Source: Enterovibrio calviensis DSM 14347 (lineage in GTDB: Bacteria > Pseudomonadota > Gammaproteobacteria > Enterobacterales > Vibrionaceae). From it: a stretch of DNA of 64,000 nucleotides. Positions 9,230-17,983 of this stretch are shown piece after piece. The notes beneath the pieces were generated by a model. It was not told where the DNA came from. It worked only from the letters and a program-made list of their open reading frames with translations, and ran no database searches. Numbering within the stretch: position 1 is the first letter of the stretch; the number at the start of each line of letters is the position of its first letter. The stretch covers positions 1 through 64,000 of the forward strand of contig NZ_JHZA01000011.1 of assembly GCF_000621165.1 (NCBI RefSeq). The letters run 5' to 3'. A program made the position numbers and the translations under genes.

Positions 9230-10645
9230 CTAGGTGAGAATGAGCATCGCGGCGTAAACCATTACTAAACCTACCACACCTAAAATAACACCGACTTTGG
9301 CCATGTCTTTGCTTTCAATTAAACCCGTCGAGTATGCCAAGCTGTTCGGTGGTGTAGATACTGGCAATATCATGCCAAGCGAAGCGGAAAACGCGACCAC
9401 AACCAATAGTCCTTGAATACCCCCAACCGTGGAGAGGCTTTGCATGGATGTTGCTACGGCTGCTGCAATCGGCATAAGAAGGTTCGCTGTCGCAGTGTTC
9501 GACATGAAGTTTGCCATCAGCCAGCAAATTAGGGATAGGGTTAGAACGACCGCAACGGGAGATAGGGTGTCGTAGTCAACGGCGTGTGCGAGTGCGACGG
9601 CCAATCCTGTTTTGTCCAGCGCTAAACCTATGGCGATACCGCCGGCGACGAGCCATAAAACATCCCAATTGATGAGCTTTAATTCTTCTTTACCCATGAT
9701 GCCAGTAAGAGTGAATACGGCCAGTGGAACAATCGATACCACATACGTGTTCATGCCATGCAGGCTGGTGGTCATCCACAGCAGTATGGTTACGGCGAAC
9801 GTGGTGTAAACCGTGTATGCACGCCAGCTTTTTTGGAATTTCCCTTCTAATTTTAGCGTCATTTCTTGTTTGTTGGCGGGGTAGAGGGCTTGCAGCAGCC
9901 ACCAAGCGAACGCCAATTGAACGACCACAAAGGGTAAACCCATGGCCATCCAGTCTAAAAAGCTAATGGCGTTTTCCCCCGTAAGGTACTGCAAGGCAAT
10001 GGCGTTGGGCGGTGTGCCTATTGGTGTTGCAATGCCGCCAGTGTTTGCGGCGATAGGAATGCATAGCACCAACGCTTTGATTCCCGTGTCCCCTTTCGGT
10101 ACGGAAGCCACAATCGGTGCCAGCAGTGCCAACATCATCACGGTAGTTGCCGTGTTGGACATAAACATCGAAAACACCGCAGTGATCAGCATCAGTCCTA
10201 ACATGATAAAACGCGGTTGATTGCCGAAGGGCTTGAGAAGCACGCGAGCGAGGTTGTTGTCTAAATCGTATTTTGATGCGGCAATCGCAAGGGAAAAGCC
10301 CCCCATGAAAAGGATGATGATCGGTGAGGAAAAGGCGCTGAAGATATCTGTATATGCGATGAGTTCTCCCAACTCATGCCCCGACGTCGTGCCACGGAAT
10401 ACATTGAGCCCCTTGTCGGAAATCATGATCAATTCGAGAGCGATGATGAGAATCGATGTGGCGAAAACGGGAACGGGCTCGAGCACCCAAAGCAGTGCGG
10501 CCAGTAAGAAAATGGCAAGCAGGCGATGCTGAATGACAGTTAGGTCGTCGAGAGGTATCCAGTCGATAGGCATGAGAAGAACGCCGAGCGGGATACCAAA
10601 GGCAATAACAAATTTGAAGAGAACCGAACGAGAGACTGTTGGCAT
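9230..10645 (-). CDS. DASS (SLC13) family anion:sodium symporter
   Basis: A 471-residue polytopic inner-membrane carrier of the divalent anion:Na+ symporter family, related to VcINDY, which imports succinate and other C4-dicarboxylates with sodium. Both signature Ser-Asn-Thr motifs are present: SNTATTVMMLALLAPIV (about residue 160) and SNTATANLLMPIAAAV (about residue 390). Each is followed by a Thr-Pro-hairpin (GIATPIGTPPNAIAL and LPVSTPPNSLAYSTG). These build the two halves of the substrate and sodium sites. The exact substrate (dicarboxylate, sulfate or other) is an inference. Monocistronic on the minus strand. Confidence 0.92.
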   Translation of the reverse strand: MPTVSRSVLFKFVIAFGIPLGVLLMPIDWIPLDDLTVIQHRLLAIFLLAALLWVLEPVPVFATSILIIALELIMISDKGLNVFRGTTSGHELGELIAYTDIFSAFSSPIIILFMGGFSLAIAASKYDLDNNLARVLLKPFGNQPRFIMLGLMLITAVFSMFMSNTATTVMMLALLAPIVASVPKGDTGIKALVLCIPIAANTGGIATPIGTPPNAIALQYLTGENAISFLDWMAMGLPFVVVQLAFAWWLLQALYPANKQEMTLKLEGKFQKSWRAYTVYTTFAVTILLWMTTSLHGMNTYVVSIVPLAVFTLTGIMGKEELKLINWDVLWLVAGGIAIGLALDKTGLAVALAHAVDYDTLSPVAVVLTLSLICWLMANFMSNTATANLLMPIAAAVATSMQSLSTVGGIQGLLVVVAFSASLGMILPVSTPPNSLAYSTGLIESKDMAKVGVILGVVGLVMVYAAMLILT

Positions 10646-10781
10646 AAGGTTGATCCCATCCTCTTTGAATAAAGTGGTGGCATCAATTCGCTTTTAATTC
10701 ATTAAGTTGGATGCCACTGTGCTAACAACAGCATACGGGCGCAGACAGAAAATACTCTGTGTTCTGATAATATTTGTGCAC

Positions 10782-10806
10782 AAAAAAAGGGCAATAATGC
10801 CCTTTT
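10782..10806 (-). terminator. Terminator after psd
   Basis: Read on the minus strand, AAAAGGGCA-TTAT-TGCCC runs into seven T residues, 25 bp after the psd stop codon. Confidence 0.88.
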
Positions 10807-10829
10807 CGTCACAGATCGTAACTTTGCCG

Positions 10830-11732
10830 CTAAACGGTTTCGGTTTCGCTCTGTTCTTGATTGTGTGCCGCGACTTTTTGATGAGCGTAGCTCTCGCCCA
10901 TACGAGTTGGCTTACCAGCAACAATGCTCTCGTCAAAGGTGATCGCGCCTTTCGGGAACAAGTTGATCACAGTTGACCCCAATTTGAAGCGACCCATTTC
11001 TGCGCCTTTCTGAATGGTAACAGATTGATCGCCTTCGGCTGGGTAATCCCAGCGACGAATGCTTTGACCTGTTGGCGGCGTGATGGTGCCTGCCCACGTG
11101 GTTTCAATGCTGCCTACAATGGTTGCGCCAACAAGCACTTGTGCCAGTGGTCCAAATGCGGTGTCAAAAATACATACGACACGCTCGTTACGTGCAAATA
11201 GATTTGGCACGTTTTCAGCGGTGAGTGGGTTAACCGAAAATAGGTCGCCCGGTACATAAATCATTTGGCGGAGTGTTCCGTCGCATGGCATATGAACACG
11301 GTGATAGTCACGCGGAGACAAGTACAGCGTCGCAAAATCACCATCAGCAAATTCTTCAGCCAACATTGCGTCGCCACCTAGCAATTCACACGCATCAAAG
11401 GTGTGGCCTTTTGCTTGGATCAGTCGGCCTTGCTCGATAGGACCGGCTTGGCTGACACAAGCGTCAGCAGGGTGGCTAATGATGTTTGCAGCATCATTGA
11501 TTGGGCGAGCACCGTCTTTCAACTCGCGCACAAAGAAATCGTTGAACGTTGGGTAGCTCGCTGGATCTGGATTTTTAGCTTCACCCATTTCAACCTTGTA
11601 TTGACGTACAAACCATTTGATCACAGCGGTCGTCAAAAAGCCGGCTTTCGCAGCGGCAAGTTTCCCAACAAGGCGGGTTAGTAGATGTTTTGGCATACAA
11701 TACTGCAAACCAATTTTCAAATCGTTAGACAC
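10830..11732 (-). CDS. psd: Phosphatidylserine decarboxylase proenzyme
   Basis: Psd makes phosphatidylethanolamine from phosphatidylserine at the inner membrane. The 300-residue proenzyme carries the self-cleavage motif LGST ([11 protein letters not shown], near residue 253). Cleavage between Gly and Ser yields the beta chain and an alpha chain with a pyruvoyl group. The [14 protein letters not shown] segment contains catalytic Asp and His residues. About 30 residues follow the cleavage site, ending in a Gln/Glu-rich tail. It follows rsgA in the order seen in E. coli, but a terminator in between suggests its own promoter. Confidence 0.97.
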   Translation of the reverse strand: MSNDLKIGLQYCMPKHLLTRLVGKLAAAKAGFLTTAVIKWFVRQYKVEMGEAKNPDPASYPTFNDFFVRELKDGARPINDAANIISHPADACVSQAGPIEQGRLIQAKGHTFDACELLGGDAMLAEEFADGDFATLYLSPRDYHRVHMPCDGTLRQMIYVPGDLFSVNPLTAENVPNLFARNERVVCIFDTAFGPLAQVLVGATIVGSIETTWAGTITPPTGQSIRRWDYPAEGDQSVTIQKGAEMGRFKLGSTVINLFPKGAITFDESIVAGKPTRMGESYAHQKVAAHNQEQSETETV

Positions 11733-11786
11733 AGTGGTTATTCCTAACTCGTCGAATGCCTTAGAGAAATTCCAAAGGCCGAAATG

Positions 11787-11823
11787 TAAAAAGCGGCCTA
11801 GTTTACAAAATTAACAGGCCGCT
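11787..11823 (-). terminator. Terminator after rsgA
   Basis: On the minus strand AGCGGCCT pairs with AGGCCGCT across a 16-base AT-rich loop and is followed by TTTTT. It separates rsgA from psd. Confidence 0.75.
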
Positions 11824-11854
11824 AACCAGATGGAGGGGGAAAATCGATGAACGA

Positions 11855-12907
11855 TCAGTTTTCTTTATTGCGTGAAAACTGTCGATTTGCCTTCATTTCA
11901 GACATGCTATCGATGATCTTGTGGTAACTGTCAAAGCGTTCGGTACTGATCTTACCTTCTTCGACCGCGTCTCGGATCAAGCAACCTGGATCGTCTTTGT
12001 GTTTGCAATCGCGGAATTTACAACCGCCAATGTAATCACGAAACTCTTTGAAACCTAACGTGACTTGTTCTGGCTCTAAGTGCCAAAGTCCGAACTCACG
12101 TACCCCTGGGCTATCAATAAGATCGCCGCCATCAGGGAAGTGATAAAGGCGCGCAGTGGTGGTGGTGTGCTGGCCAAGCCCTGAGTTTTCAGACACTTCG
12201 CACGTCTCCGCATTCACTTCAGGAAGCAGTACGTTAACCAAGCTTGATTTACCAACACCTGATTGGCCGACAAAAATACTGGTCACGTCAGCAAGCTTTG
12301 CTTTTAACGCCGCCATGCCTTCACCCGTTTTCTGGCTCACCATCATGACGTCGTAGCCAATCTGGTGATAAATCGCGAGCATATTTTTTACGATCTCGAT
12401 ACCATTTTCGTCGAGCAGATCGATTTTATTGATCACGATTAGAGGCTTGAAATCAACCTGTTCGGTAGCAATCAAGTAACGGTCTATAATGTCGGTAGAC
12501 AGTTCGGGTAAAATTGCAGAAACGATCACAACTTGATCGATATTGGCTGCGACTGGTTTTACACCGTCATAGTAATCTGGGCGAGTAAGCACTGAGTGAC
12601 GTTCGTGGACAGCTTCCACTACGCCAGCAATGCCTTGCAATGTTTTTACGCCAGGACGCCAGACGACAGTATCTCCAGTCACCAAGCTTTCGATTGAGCG
12701 GCGAAGGTTACAGCGTTGAACAGCACCGGTTTGAAGATCTTCAATATCGGCGTGTTGTCCAAAACGAGTGATCACGACCCCTTCACGGGCTGATTCCAGT
12801 AAGGACTCATCCCACTGGACATCCTTTTGCTGACGATCAATTCGTTTGTTTTGGTTTGTCCGTACTCGGCGCAGTTGGCCTTTTGTGAGATTTTTCTTTT
12901 TTGCCAC
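11855..12907 (-). CDS. rsgA: Small ribosomal subunit biogenesis GTPase RsgA
   Basis: RsgA is a circularly permuted GTPase that acts in late 30S maturation and releases RbfA. Its 350 residues comprise a basic N-terminal tail with an OB-fold (to about residue 110) and a permuted G domain in the order G4 (NKID), G1 ([10 protein letters not shown]) and G3 (DSPG). A C-terminal zinc finger follows with ligands in [14 protein letters not shown]. All key residues are present. It is divergent from orn with 78 bp between starts, an arrangement conserved from E. coli. Confidence 0.97.
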   Translation of the reverse strand: MAKKKNLTKGQLRRVRTNQNKRIDRQQKDVQWDESLLESAREGVVITRFGQHADIEDLQTGAVQRCNLRRSIESLVTGDTVVWRPGVKTLQGIAGVVEAVHERHSVLTRPDYYDGVKPVAANIDQVVIVSAILPELSTDIIDRYLIATEQVDFKPLIVINKIDLLDENGIEIVKNMLAIYHQIGYDVMMVSQKTGEGMAALKAKLADVTSIFVGQSGVGKSSLVNVLLPEVNAETCEVSENSGLGQHTTTTARLYHFPDGGDLIDSPGVREFGLWHLEPEQVTLGFKEFRDYIGGCKFRDCKHKDDPGCLIRDAVEEGKISTERFDSYHKIIDSMSEMKANRQFSRNKEN

Positions 12908-12985
12908 GAGAATGTCGCTAGTTTAGTTGGCTTTCAAGTCAGGCTAAGTATGATACATGGTTTATTTGTAAAATAGGCAATTTGG

Positions 12986-13531
12986 ATGTCTTTCAGCGAT
13001 AAGAATTTAATCTGGATTGATCTTGAGATGACAGGGCTTGATCCGCAAGTTCACAAAGTCATTGAGATCGCTACCGTTGTTACAGATGCTGAACTTAACG
13101 TTTTGGCTGAAGGGCCCGTCATAGCCATCAATCAATCTGACGATGAATTGGCAATAATGGATGAGTGGTGCACAAACACGCATACTCGCAGTGGGCTGGT
13201 GGATCGTGTCAAAGCGAGCACAATGAATGAAGAGCAAGCAATCAAAGAAACGATCGCGTTCCTTAAAGATTGGGTGCCAGCAGGCGTTTCGCCGATCTGT
13301 GGTAATAGCGTCGGGCAAGATCGTCGCTTCCTTTACCAGCATATGCCTGAACTAGAACGCTTCTTTCACTACCGCACCGTCGACGTCAGTACCATTAAAG
13401 AGTTGGTCCGACGCTGGCAGCCAGATCTTCTGACTGGCTTCCAAAAACAAGGTACTCATTTGGCAATGGATGATATCCGAGAGTCAATTGAAGAACTTCG
13501 CTACTACAGAAGTAAGATCTTTACGATCTGA
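12986..13531 (+). CDS. orn: Oligoribonuclease
   Basis: Orn degrades very short RNAs, chiefly dinucleotides including pGpG from c-di-GMP turnover. The 181-residue protein is a DEDDh exonuclease with DLEMTGLD (Exo I), a central [10 protein letters not shown] (Exo II) and H-x4-D in [12 protein letters not shown] (Exo III). The length is typical. The tRNA-Gly cluster follows, as in E. coli. Confidence 0.98.
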   Translation: MSFSDKNLIWIDLEMTGLDPQVHKVIEIATVVTDAELNVLAEGPVIAINQSDDELAIMDEWCTNTHTRSGLVDRVKASTMNEEQAIKETIAFLKDWVPAGVSPICGNSVGQDRRFLYQHMPELERFFHYRTVDVSTIKELVRRWQPDLLTGFQKQGTHLAMDDIRESIEELRYYRSKIFTI

Positions 13532-13581
13532 TGCCAAAATAAGCGATACGAAGAAATTTCAAAATTTATGAGTTTAGAGGC

Positions 13582-13609
13582 TTGCATCCCTGATTTTTCT
13601 TCGTATAAT
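13582..13609 (+). promoter_or_regulatory. Sigma-70 promoter of the tRNA-Gly cluster
   Basis: TTGCAT and TATAAT are separated by 16 bases, followed by a GC-rich discriminator (CGCAGCCC) typical of stringently controlled stable-RNA promoters. It lies 36 bases before the first tRNA. Confidence 0.75.
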
Positions 13610-13644
13610 TCGCAGCCCTGACAGAGACAAATGTCTTTGATTAA

Positions 13645-13720
13645 GCGACACTAGCTCAGCTGGTAGAGCGCAACCTTGCCAAGGTTGAGGTCACGAGTTC
13701 GAACCTCGTGTGTCGCTCCA
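13645..13720 (+). tRNA. glyV: tRNA-Gly (GCC), copy 1
   Basis: A 76-base cloverleaf with a 7-bp acceptor stem (GCGACAC/GTGTCGC), D loop with GG, anticodon stem CAACC/GGTTG and anticodon GCC in TTGCCAA. The T loop is TTCGAAC, and the 3' CCA is encoded. It is identical to the second and fourth units of the cluster. Confidence 0.98.
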
Positions 13721-13823
13721 CTTCTCTTGTGGAACAGGACGCTATCGATTTATCGACAGCAGATCATGCAAATTTTGCGGGTCACTAGAAACAAAGATCA
13801 CTTGATGATCATGAAGGATCTTT

Positions 13824-13899
13824 GCGACACTAGCTCAGCTGGTAGAGCGCAACCTTGCCAAGGTTGAGGTCACGAGTTCGAACCTCGTGTGTCGCTCCA
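13824..13899 (+). tRNA. glyX: tRNA-Gly (GCC), copy 2
   Basis: Same 76-base sequence as the first copy, with anticodon GCC and encoded CCA. It is separated from copy 1 by a 103-base spacer and is probably part of the same transcript. Confidence 0.98.
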
Positions 13900-13979
13900 A
13901 TTTCTTTTAAATTGAGAGAAAGCACTTTTGATTCGTCAGTAAGTGTAGAAAAAAGCCCGATGTAAATCGGCACTGTGAT

Positions 13980-14070
13980 GCGATACTCGCTCAAGCTAAT
14001 AGAGCGCAACCTTGCTAAGGTTGAGGTCACGCCTAATCCTTGAAGATCGGGAACCTCGTGTGTCGCTCCA
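13980..14070 (+). pseudogene. Degenerate tRNA-Gly-derived unit with GCT anticodon
   Basis: This 91-base unit lies between intact copies 2 and 4. It keeps the acceptor stem (GCGATAC/GTGTCGC, with one G-T pair), the anticodon stem CAACC/GGTTG and the encoded CCA. The anticodon is changed to GCT (serine AGC/AGT). The D loop has lost its GG and gained a base, and about 15 bases are inserted in the T arm, destroying the TTCGAAC loop. I judge it unlikely to be a working elongator tRNA. The preserved outer and anticodon stems suggest it may still be transcribed and processed. Confidence 0.8.
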
Positions 14071-14158
14071 AACTCTTTCGATACGTCGGAAGTGCGAAAC
14101 GCAAGTTACCTTGTAATTCGCTTCAGAAATTGCCGAAATCATTCGGACGCTCTTTAAT

Positions 14159-14234
14159 GCGACACTAGCTCAGCTGGTAGAGCGCAACCTTGCCAAGGTT
14201 GAGGTCACGAGTTCGAACCTCGTGTGTCGCTCCA
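14159..14234 (+). tRNA. glyY: tRNA-Gly (GCC), last copy
   Basis: Third intact 76-base copy of the cluster, identical to the first two, with anticodon GCC and encoded CCA. A gene-free region with DnaA boxes follows directly. Confidence 0.98.
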
Positions 14235-14801
14235 AATTTCTTGCAGTCAATCATCTGCAAGCACCAACACTTCGCATAACACGTACCAGTTATATTAGGG
14301 TACCGCGAGTCGTTGTCTTTAATGCTGTGAAGCATTATCTCGGGGCAAGGTCTAGCCCATAAAATCTGAATGCTATGCAAATCCTGTATGCCACTGACGC
14401 ATATCGGTGTATTTCAATGTTTCTCACAGAGTTATCCACAGCAGCCAAGTTGTGGGTAAAGCCGTTGATGAAACTATGAAGATGTGACCTTTCTCAGAAT
14501 TTGCTGTTCGTTAGGTGATCGGTGGATAACTGAGGGCTGTGTATGTTTTGTTTTTTAACTGCATGGTTTTATTGGTTTTTATTGTCGGAGATGTGATTTT
14601 TTCAAAAGCTTATCCCCAATATTGTCACCTACCGTGATATGACGCGGGAATTATTCACAGAGTGTGTTTAACTTTGTCGATATGCACTGTTTTATGGCGT
14701 ACTGAAAATGTTTTCCACATTGCGCAGCAGAAGTGAACCTATGTCTTATTTCTGCATCTTCACCTGTTGATGAAGAGGACATCCATTAAGATTTGCACTA
14801 T
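14235..14801. promoter_or_regulatory. datA: datA-like DnaA-box cluster between tRNA-Gly genes and queG
   Basis: A gene-free 567-bp stretch. DnaA boxes seen (consensus TTATNCACA): TTATCCACA at 14432-14440 (perfect), TTACCCACA at 14451-14459 on the minus strand, TTATCCACC at 14521-14529 on the minus strand, TTATCCCCA at 14610-14618, TTATTCACA at 14651-14659 (perfect), and TTTTCCACA at 14711-14719. Four of the six carry a single mismatch. In E. coli the DnaA-titration and ATP-hydrolysis locus datA occupies exactly this place, between glyVXY and queG. I could not place an IHF site with confidence. The function here is inferred from synteny and box density. Confidence 0.75.
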
Positions 14802-15956
14802 TTATGCATCTCGGGATAAGCCTTTCTGAACAATTCTGACTAACCGTTTTGTTGAAGCAGGTAGCACACTCACCTCGGTTTCCTTCCTACGCTCAATCTG
14901 TTGAGTGATGGCCCAATTTAAGTGTTCATCAAGCATAGCAGAGAAATTTTTGGCTGCCTGCAAAAGCTCAATGATCTCTGGGTCATAAGGCGCATTCCCC
15001 ATCGCGACAGACAGGTTTCTGCGCCATTTTTCGTGGCCTATACGGCGAATAGCCGACCCTTCAGTTTCTTTCAAAAATGTTGATTCATCCCAACTGAATA
15101 ACGTCTTCAATGATTGCTGAACCAAACTTGAGCGGCCATGAAAGTCAGACTCTTGTGTGAGTTCCGCTTCACGGTTGTAGGGACAGACCAATTGGCAATC
15201 ATCACAGCCATAAATTCGGTTACCCATAGGGCGGCGAAACTCTTCAGGGATTGGGCCATCAAGCTCGATGGTGAGGTAGGAAATACAACGGCGTGCATCA
15301 ACGACAGTCTCTCCAACAATCGCGTCGGTAGGGCATGACGTGATACAGGCTACGCATTTGCCGCACTGATTCTCAACTGGCTTATCAATGGGCAACGGCA
15401 GGTCAATGAGCAGTTCTCCGAGGAAAAACCACGAACCTGCTTCTTGGCTAAGTAATAGCGAATGCTTTCCTGTCCAACCGAGTCCTGCTTTTTCTGCCAG
15501 TGGTCTTTCAAGTACAGGAGCGGAATCGACAAAAGGTCGATAGCCAAAGTCGCCAACTTCTTGCGATATGCGATCGCCCAACTTCTTGAGTCGATTTCTG
15601 ATTAGCTTGTGGTAATCACGACCGAGTGCGTAGCGACTGATATAAGCGAGAGATGGGTCGTCGAGTGTTTTGGCGAATCCTGCATTGGGAGGCAAGTAGT
15701 CCATACGCGCACTGATCACACGAATGGTGCCTTCAACCAACTCTTGTGGGCGCGCCCGCATCATGCCGTGGCGTGCCATCCAGTCCATCTCACCGTGGTA
15801 ACCCGCGTCTAACCATCGCTGAAGTTGTTCTTCATGCTGACGGAGATCGATATCGGTGATACCGATATGCTGAAAACCTAGTTCGCGACCCCATTGCCTG
15901 ATATTTTCAGCAAGCAGGTCAAAATTAATCGATGATGAAGATCGAGAGTTAGGCAT
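14802..15956 (-). CDS. queG: Epoxyqueuosine reductase QueG
   Basis: QueG is a cobalamin-dependent iron-sulfur enzyme that reduces epoxyqueuosine to queuosine at the wobble base of GUN tRNAs. The 384-residue protein carries two 4Fe-4S ligand sets: CGKCVACITSCPTDAI (near residue 200) and CDDCQLVCPYN (near residue 255), with a third cysteine group nearby. The N-terminal domain binds cobalamin. The C-terminal HEAT-like region (KWRRNLSVAMGN) contacts tRNA. It is divergent from nnr with 24 bp between starts. Confidence 0.97.
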   Translation of the reverse strand: MPNSRSSSSINFDLLAENIRQWGRELGFQHIGITDIDLRQHEEQLQRWLDAGYHGEMDWMARHGMMRARPQELVEGTIRVISARMDYLPPNAGFAKTLDDPSLAYISRYALGRDYHKLIRNRLKKLGDRISQEVGDFGYRPFVDSAPVLERPLAEKAGLGWTGKHSLLLSQEAGSWFFLGELLIDLPLPIDKPVENQCGKCVACITSCPTDAIVGETVVDARRCISYLTIELDGPIPEEFRRPMGNRIYGCDDCQLVCPYNREAELTQESDFHGRSSLVQQSLKTLFSWDESTFLKETEGSAIRRIGHEKWRRNLSVAMGNAPYDPEIIELLQAAKNFSAMLDEHLNWAITQQIERRKETEVSVLPASTKRLVRIVQKGLSRDA

Positions 15957-15980
15957 AAAGATCAGGATGGATGGCTGAAG

Positions 15981-17462
15981 ATGGCGGCAAGTTTACCACA
16001 ATCCCTTTACCGATCGGATCAGGTTAAGCGCGGAGAGCGTAAGATCGCATCGGATCTTGGTGTCGAAATGTACGATCTTATGGAGCGAGCAGGCTTAGCG
16101 GCGTTTGGCTTACTTCGACTGCGTTGGCCTGAAGCGAAAAAGATCCTGATCACTTGTGGCAGTGGCAACAATGGTGGCGATGGTTATGTTATTGGTCGCT
16201 TGGCACTAGAGGCGGGGCTACATGTTGTGCTGTGGTCTGCGCGTGATCCTGAGACATTGATGGGTGATGTGCGTACCGCGAAACAAGCGTTCGTGGCGCA
16301 AGGTGGCGCCATATTATCTGCCGAATTGCCATCAGGGCCGTTTGATGTGATCGTCGATGCGCTGTTTGGCACGGGGCTCTCTAGATCGGTGAAAGGTAAA
16401 TACCGAGATGCGATTGATTACATAAATGCCTCTTTATTGCCTGTGCTTGCTATTGATATTCCTAGTGGACTGCATGCCGATACTGGCTGTGTTTTTGGTC
16501 GTGCAATCAAGGCGGACTGCACCATTACCTTTGTAGCGTTGAAGCAAGGACTATTCACAGGGAAAGCCGCCGATCATTGTGGCCACATTGTTTTTGATGG
16601 TCTGGGTATTTATGAGGCGTTTGAAGCGCATATCCCTACTTCGGTTACACTGCTTGGTGCTCAGCGACTAAAGAATTTACAGCCAGTTCGCCAGATTAGC
16701 GTGCATAAAGGGCAGTGCGGTCGTTTACTTTGTATTGGTGGCCAGCAAGGCATGGGGGGCGCGATCATCTTATGTGGACAGGCGGCATTGCGAACTGGGG
16801 CGGGTTTAGTGGCACTGTTGACTGATAAAACGCACATCAACGCCGTTTTAGCCCGCCAGCCTGAGTTAATGATCCGTCAGTGGCGAAAAGAAGATGGCGT
16901 TCAAGCGCTTTCATCAGTGATACATTGGGCAGATGTGCTTGCACTTGGGCCTGGGTTAGGCCAATCAGCATGGGCGCGTACTTTATTTGATGCTGCATTA
17001 GCCAGTCAGTTGCCGATGGTGGTGGATGCTGATGCACTCAACCTGCTCTCGCAGTTCCCGCACCACTATGACCATTGGGTGCTAACGCCTCATCCGGGAG
17101 AAGCGGCAAGATTATTAGATCTCACAGTAGAAGAAATTGAACGGGATCGGTTTTCTGCCGTCAAAGAAATACATAATCGCTACGGTGGCGTGGTGGTGCT
17201 TAAAGGTGCAGGCACAATCGTTTATGATGGTACGCATTGTTCGGTGATTCATGCTGGTAACCCCGGTATGGCATCGGGAGGCATGGGGGATGTGTTAACT
17301 GGCGTGATAGCGTCTTGTTTAGCGCAAACTCAATCGGCTAAAGAGGCGGCAAGGTTTGGTACGCTCTTGCACAGCTACGCAGCGGATATTGCTGCGCAGA
17401 ATGGAATGCGGGGGCTGTTAGCCAGCGACTTGCTCCCTTTGCTGGGAAACAACATAGAATAA
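15981..17462 (+). CDS. nnr: Bifunctional NAD(P)HX epimerase / dehydratase
   Basis: Nnr repairs hydrated NAD(P)H. The N-terminal YjeF domain (residues 1 to about 215, GSGNNGGDGYVIGRL) epimerises the R form. The C-terminal ribokinase-like domain (about 230 to 490, with HPGEAARLL and GNPGMASGGMGDVLTG) dehydrates the S form using ADP. At 493 residues it is full length. It heads a dense plus-strand run through hflC, though tsaE follows after about 50 bp. Confidence 0.96.
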   Translation: MAASLPQSLYRSDQVKRGERKIASDLGVEMYDLMERAGLAAFGLLRLRWPEAKKILITCGSGNNGGDGYVIGRLALEAGLHVVLWSARDPETLMGDVRTAKQAFVAQGGAILSAELPSGPFDVIVDALFGTGLSRSVKGKYRDAIDYINASLLPVLAIDIPSGLHADTGCVFGRAIKADCTITFVALKQGLFTGKAADHCGHIVFDGLGIYEAFEAHIPTSVTLLGAQRLKNLQPVRQISVHKGQCGRLLCIGGQQGMGGAIILCGQAALRTGAGLVALLTDKTHINAVLARQPELMIRQWRKEDGVQALSSVIHWADVLALGPGLGQSAWARTLFDAALASQLPMVVDADALNLLSQFPHHYDHWVLTPHPGEAARLLDLTVEEIERDRFSAVKEIHNRYGGVVVLKGAGTIVYDGTHCSVIHAGNPGMASGGMGDVLTGVIASCLAQTQSAKEAARFGTLLHSYAADIAAQNGMRGLLASDLLPLLGNNIE

Positions 17463-17511
17463 ATGCAGATTTGACGGCGAATGACCGTCAGGCAATAAAG
17501 CAGTGAGAAAC

Positions 17512-17979
17512 ATGACAATAACTTTTAATACTGAGCTTGCTGATGAGCAAGCAACAGTGGCGTTGGGTGCGGCACTCGCAGCGGCGTGTTCACAACAAAC
17601 CACCATCTATCTGCATGGGGATTTAGGAGCCGGTAAAACCACGTTTTCTCGCGGTTTTATTCAATCTCTTGGTCATAGCGGCAATGTGAAAAGCCCAACT
17701 TATACCTTGGTTGAGCCCTATCAACTCGCCTCATGGCAGGTTTATCACTTCGATCTTTACCGTTTGGCTGATCCCGAAGAACTCGAATTCATGGGGATCC
17801 GTGATTACTTCACACCTGACGCACTTTGTTTGGTTGAATGGCCGGAAAAAGGTGAAGGCATGTTGCCAGAACCTGATCTCGATATCACACTGAAATATAA
17901 CGGTGAACAACGCACGGTGCAGATCATAGCAAATACTGCAATCGGCGAAACCCTGATTGATAGTTTGGAGTGGAAATAG
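17512..17979 (+). CDS. tsaE: tRNA threonylcarbamoyladenosine biosynthesis ATPase TsaE
   Basis: TsaE is the ATPase partner of TsaB and TsaD in making t6A at position 37 of ANN-decoding tRNAs. The 155-residue protein has a Walker [15 protein letters not shown] (near residue 35), the [11 protein letters not shown] switch segment and [17 protein letters not shown] use the ATG at 17512; a GTG nine bases upstream is possible but would add three residues not seen in relatives. It ends four bases before amiB. Confidence 0.97.
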   Translation: MTITFNTELADEQATVALGAALAAACSQQTTIYLHGDLGAGKTTFSRGFIQSLGHSGNVKSPTYTLVEPYQLASWQVYHFDLYRLADPEELEFMGIRDYFTPDALCLVEWPEKGEGMLPEPDLDITLKYNGEQRTVQIIANTAIGETLIDSLEWK

Positions 17980-17983
17980 AGTT

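Noticed and set aside
14457-14772. IHF sites in the datA-like region
   Set aside because: Candidates near 14465 and 14767 each miss two or more consensus positions, so I did not assign one.
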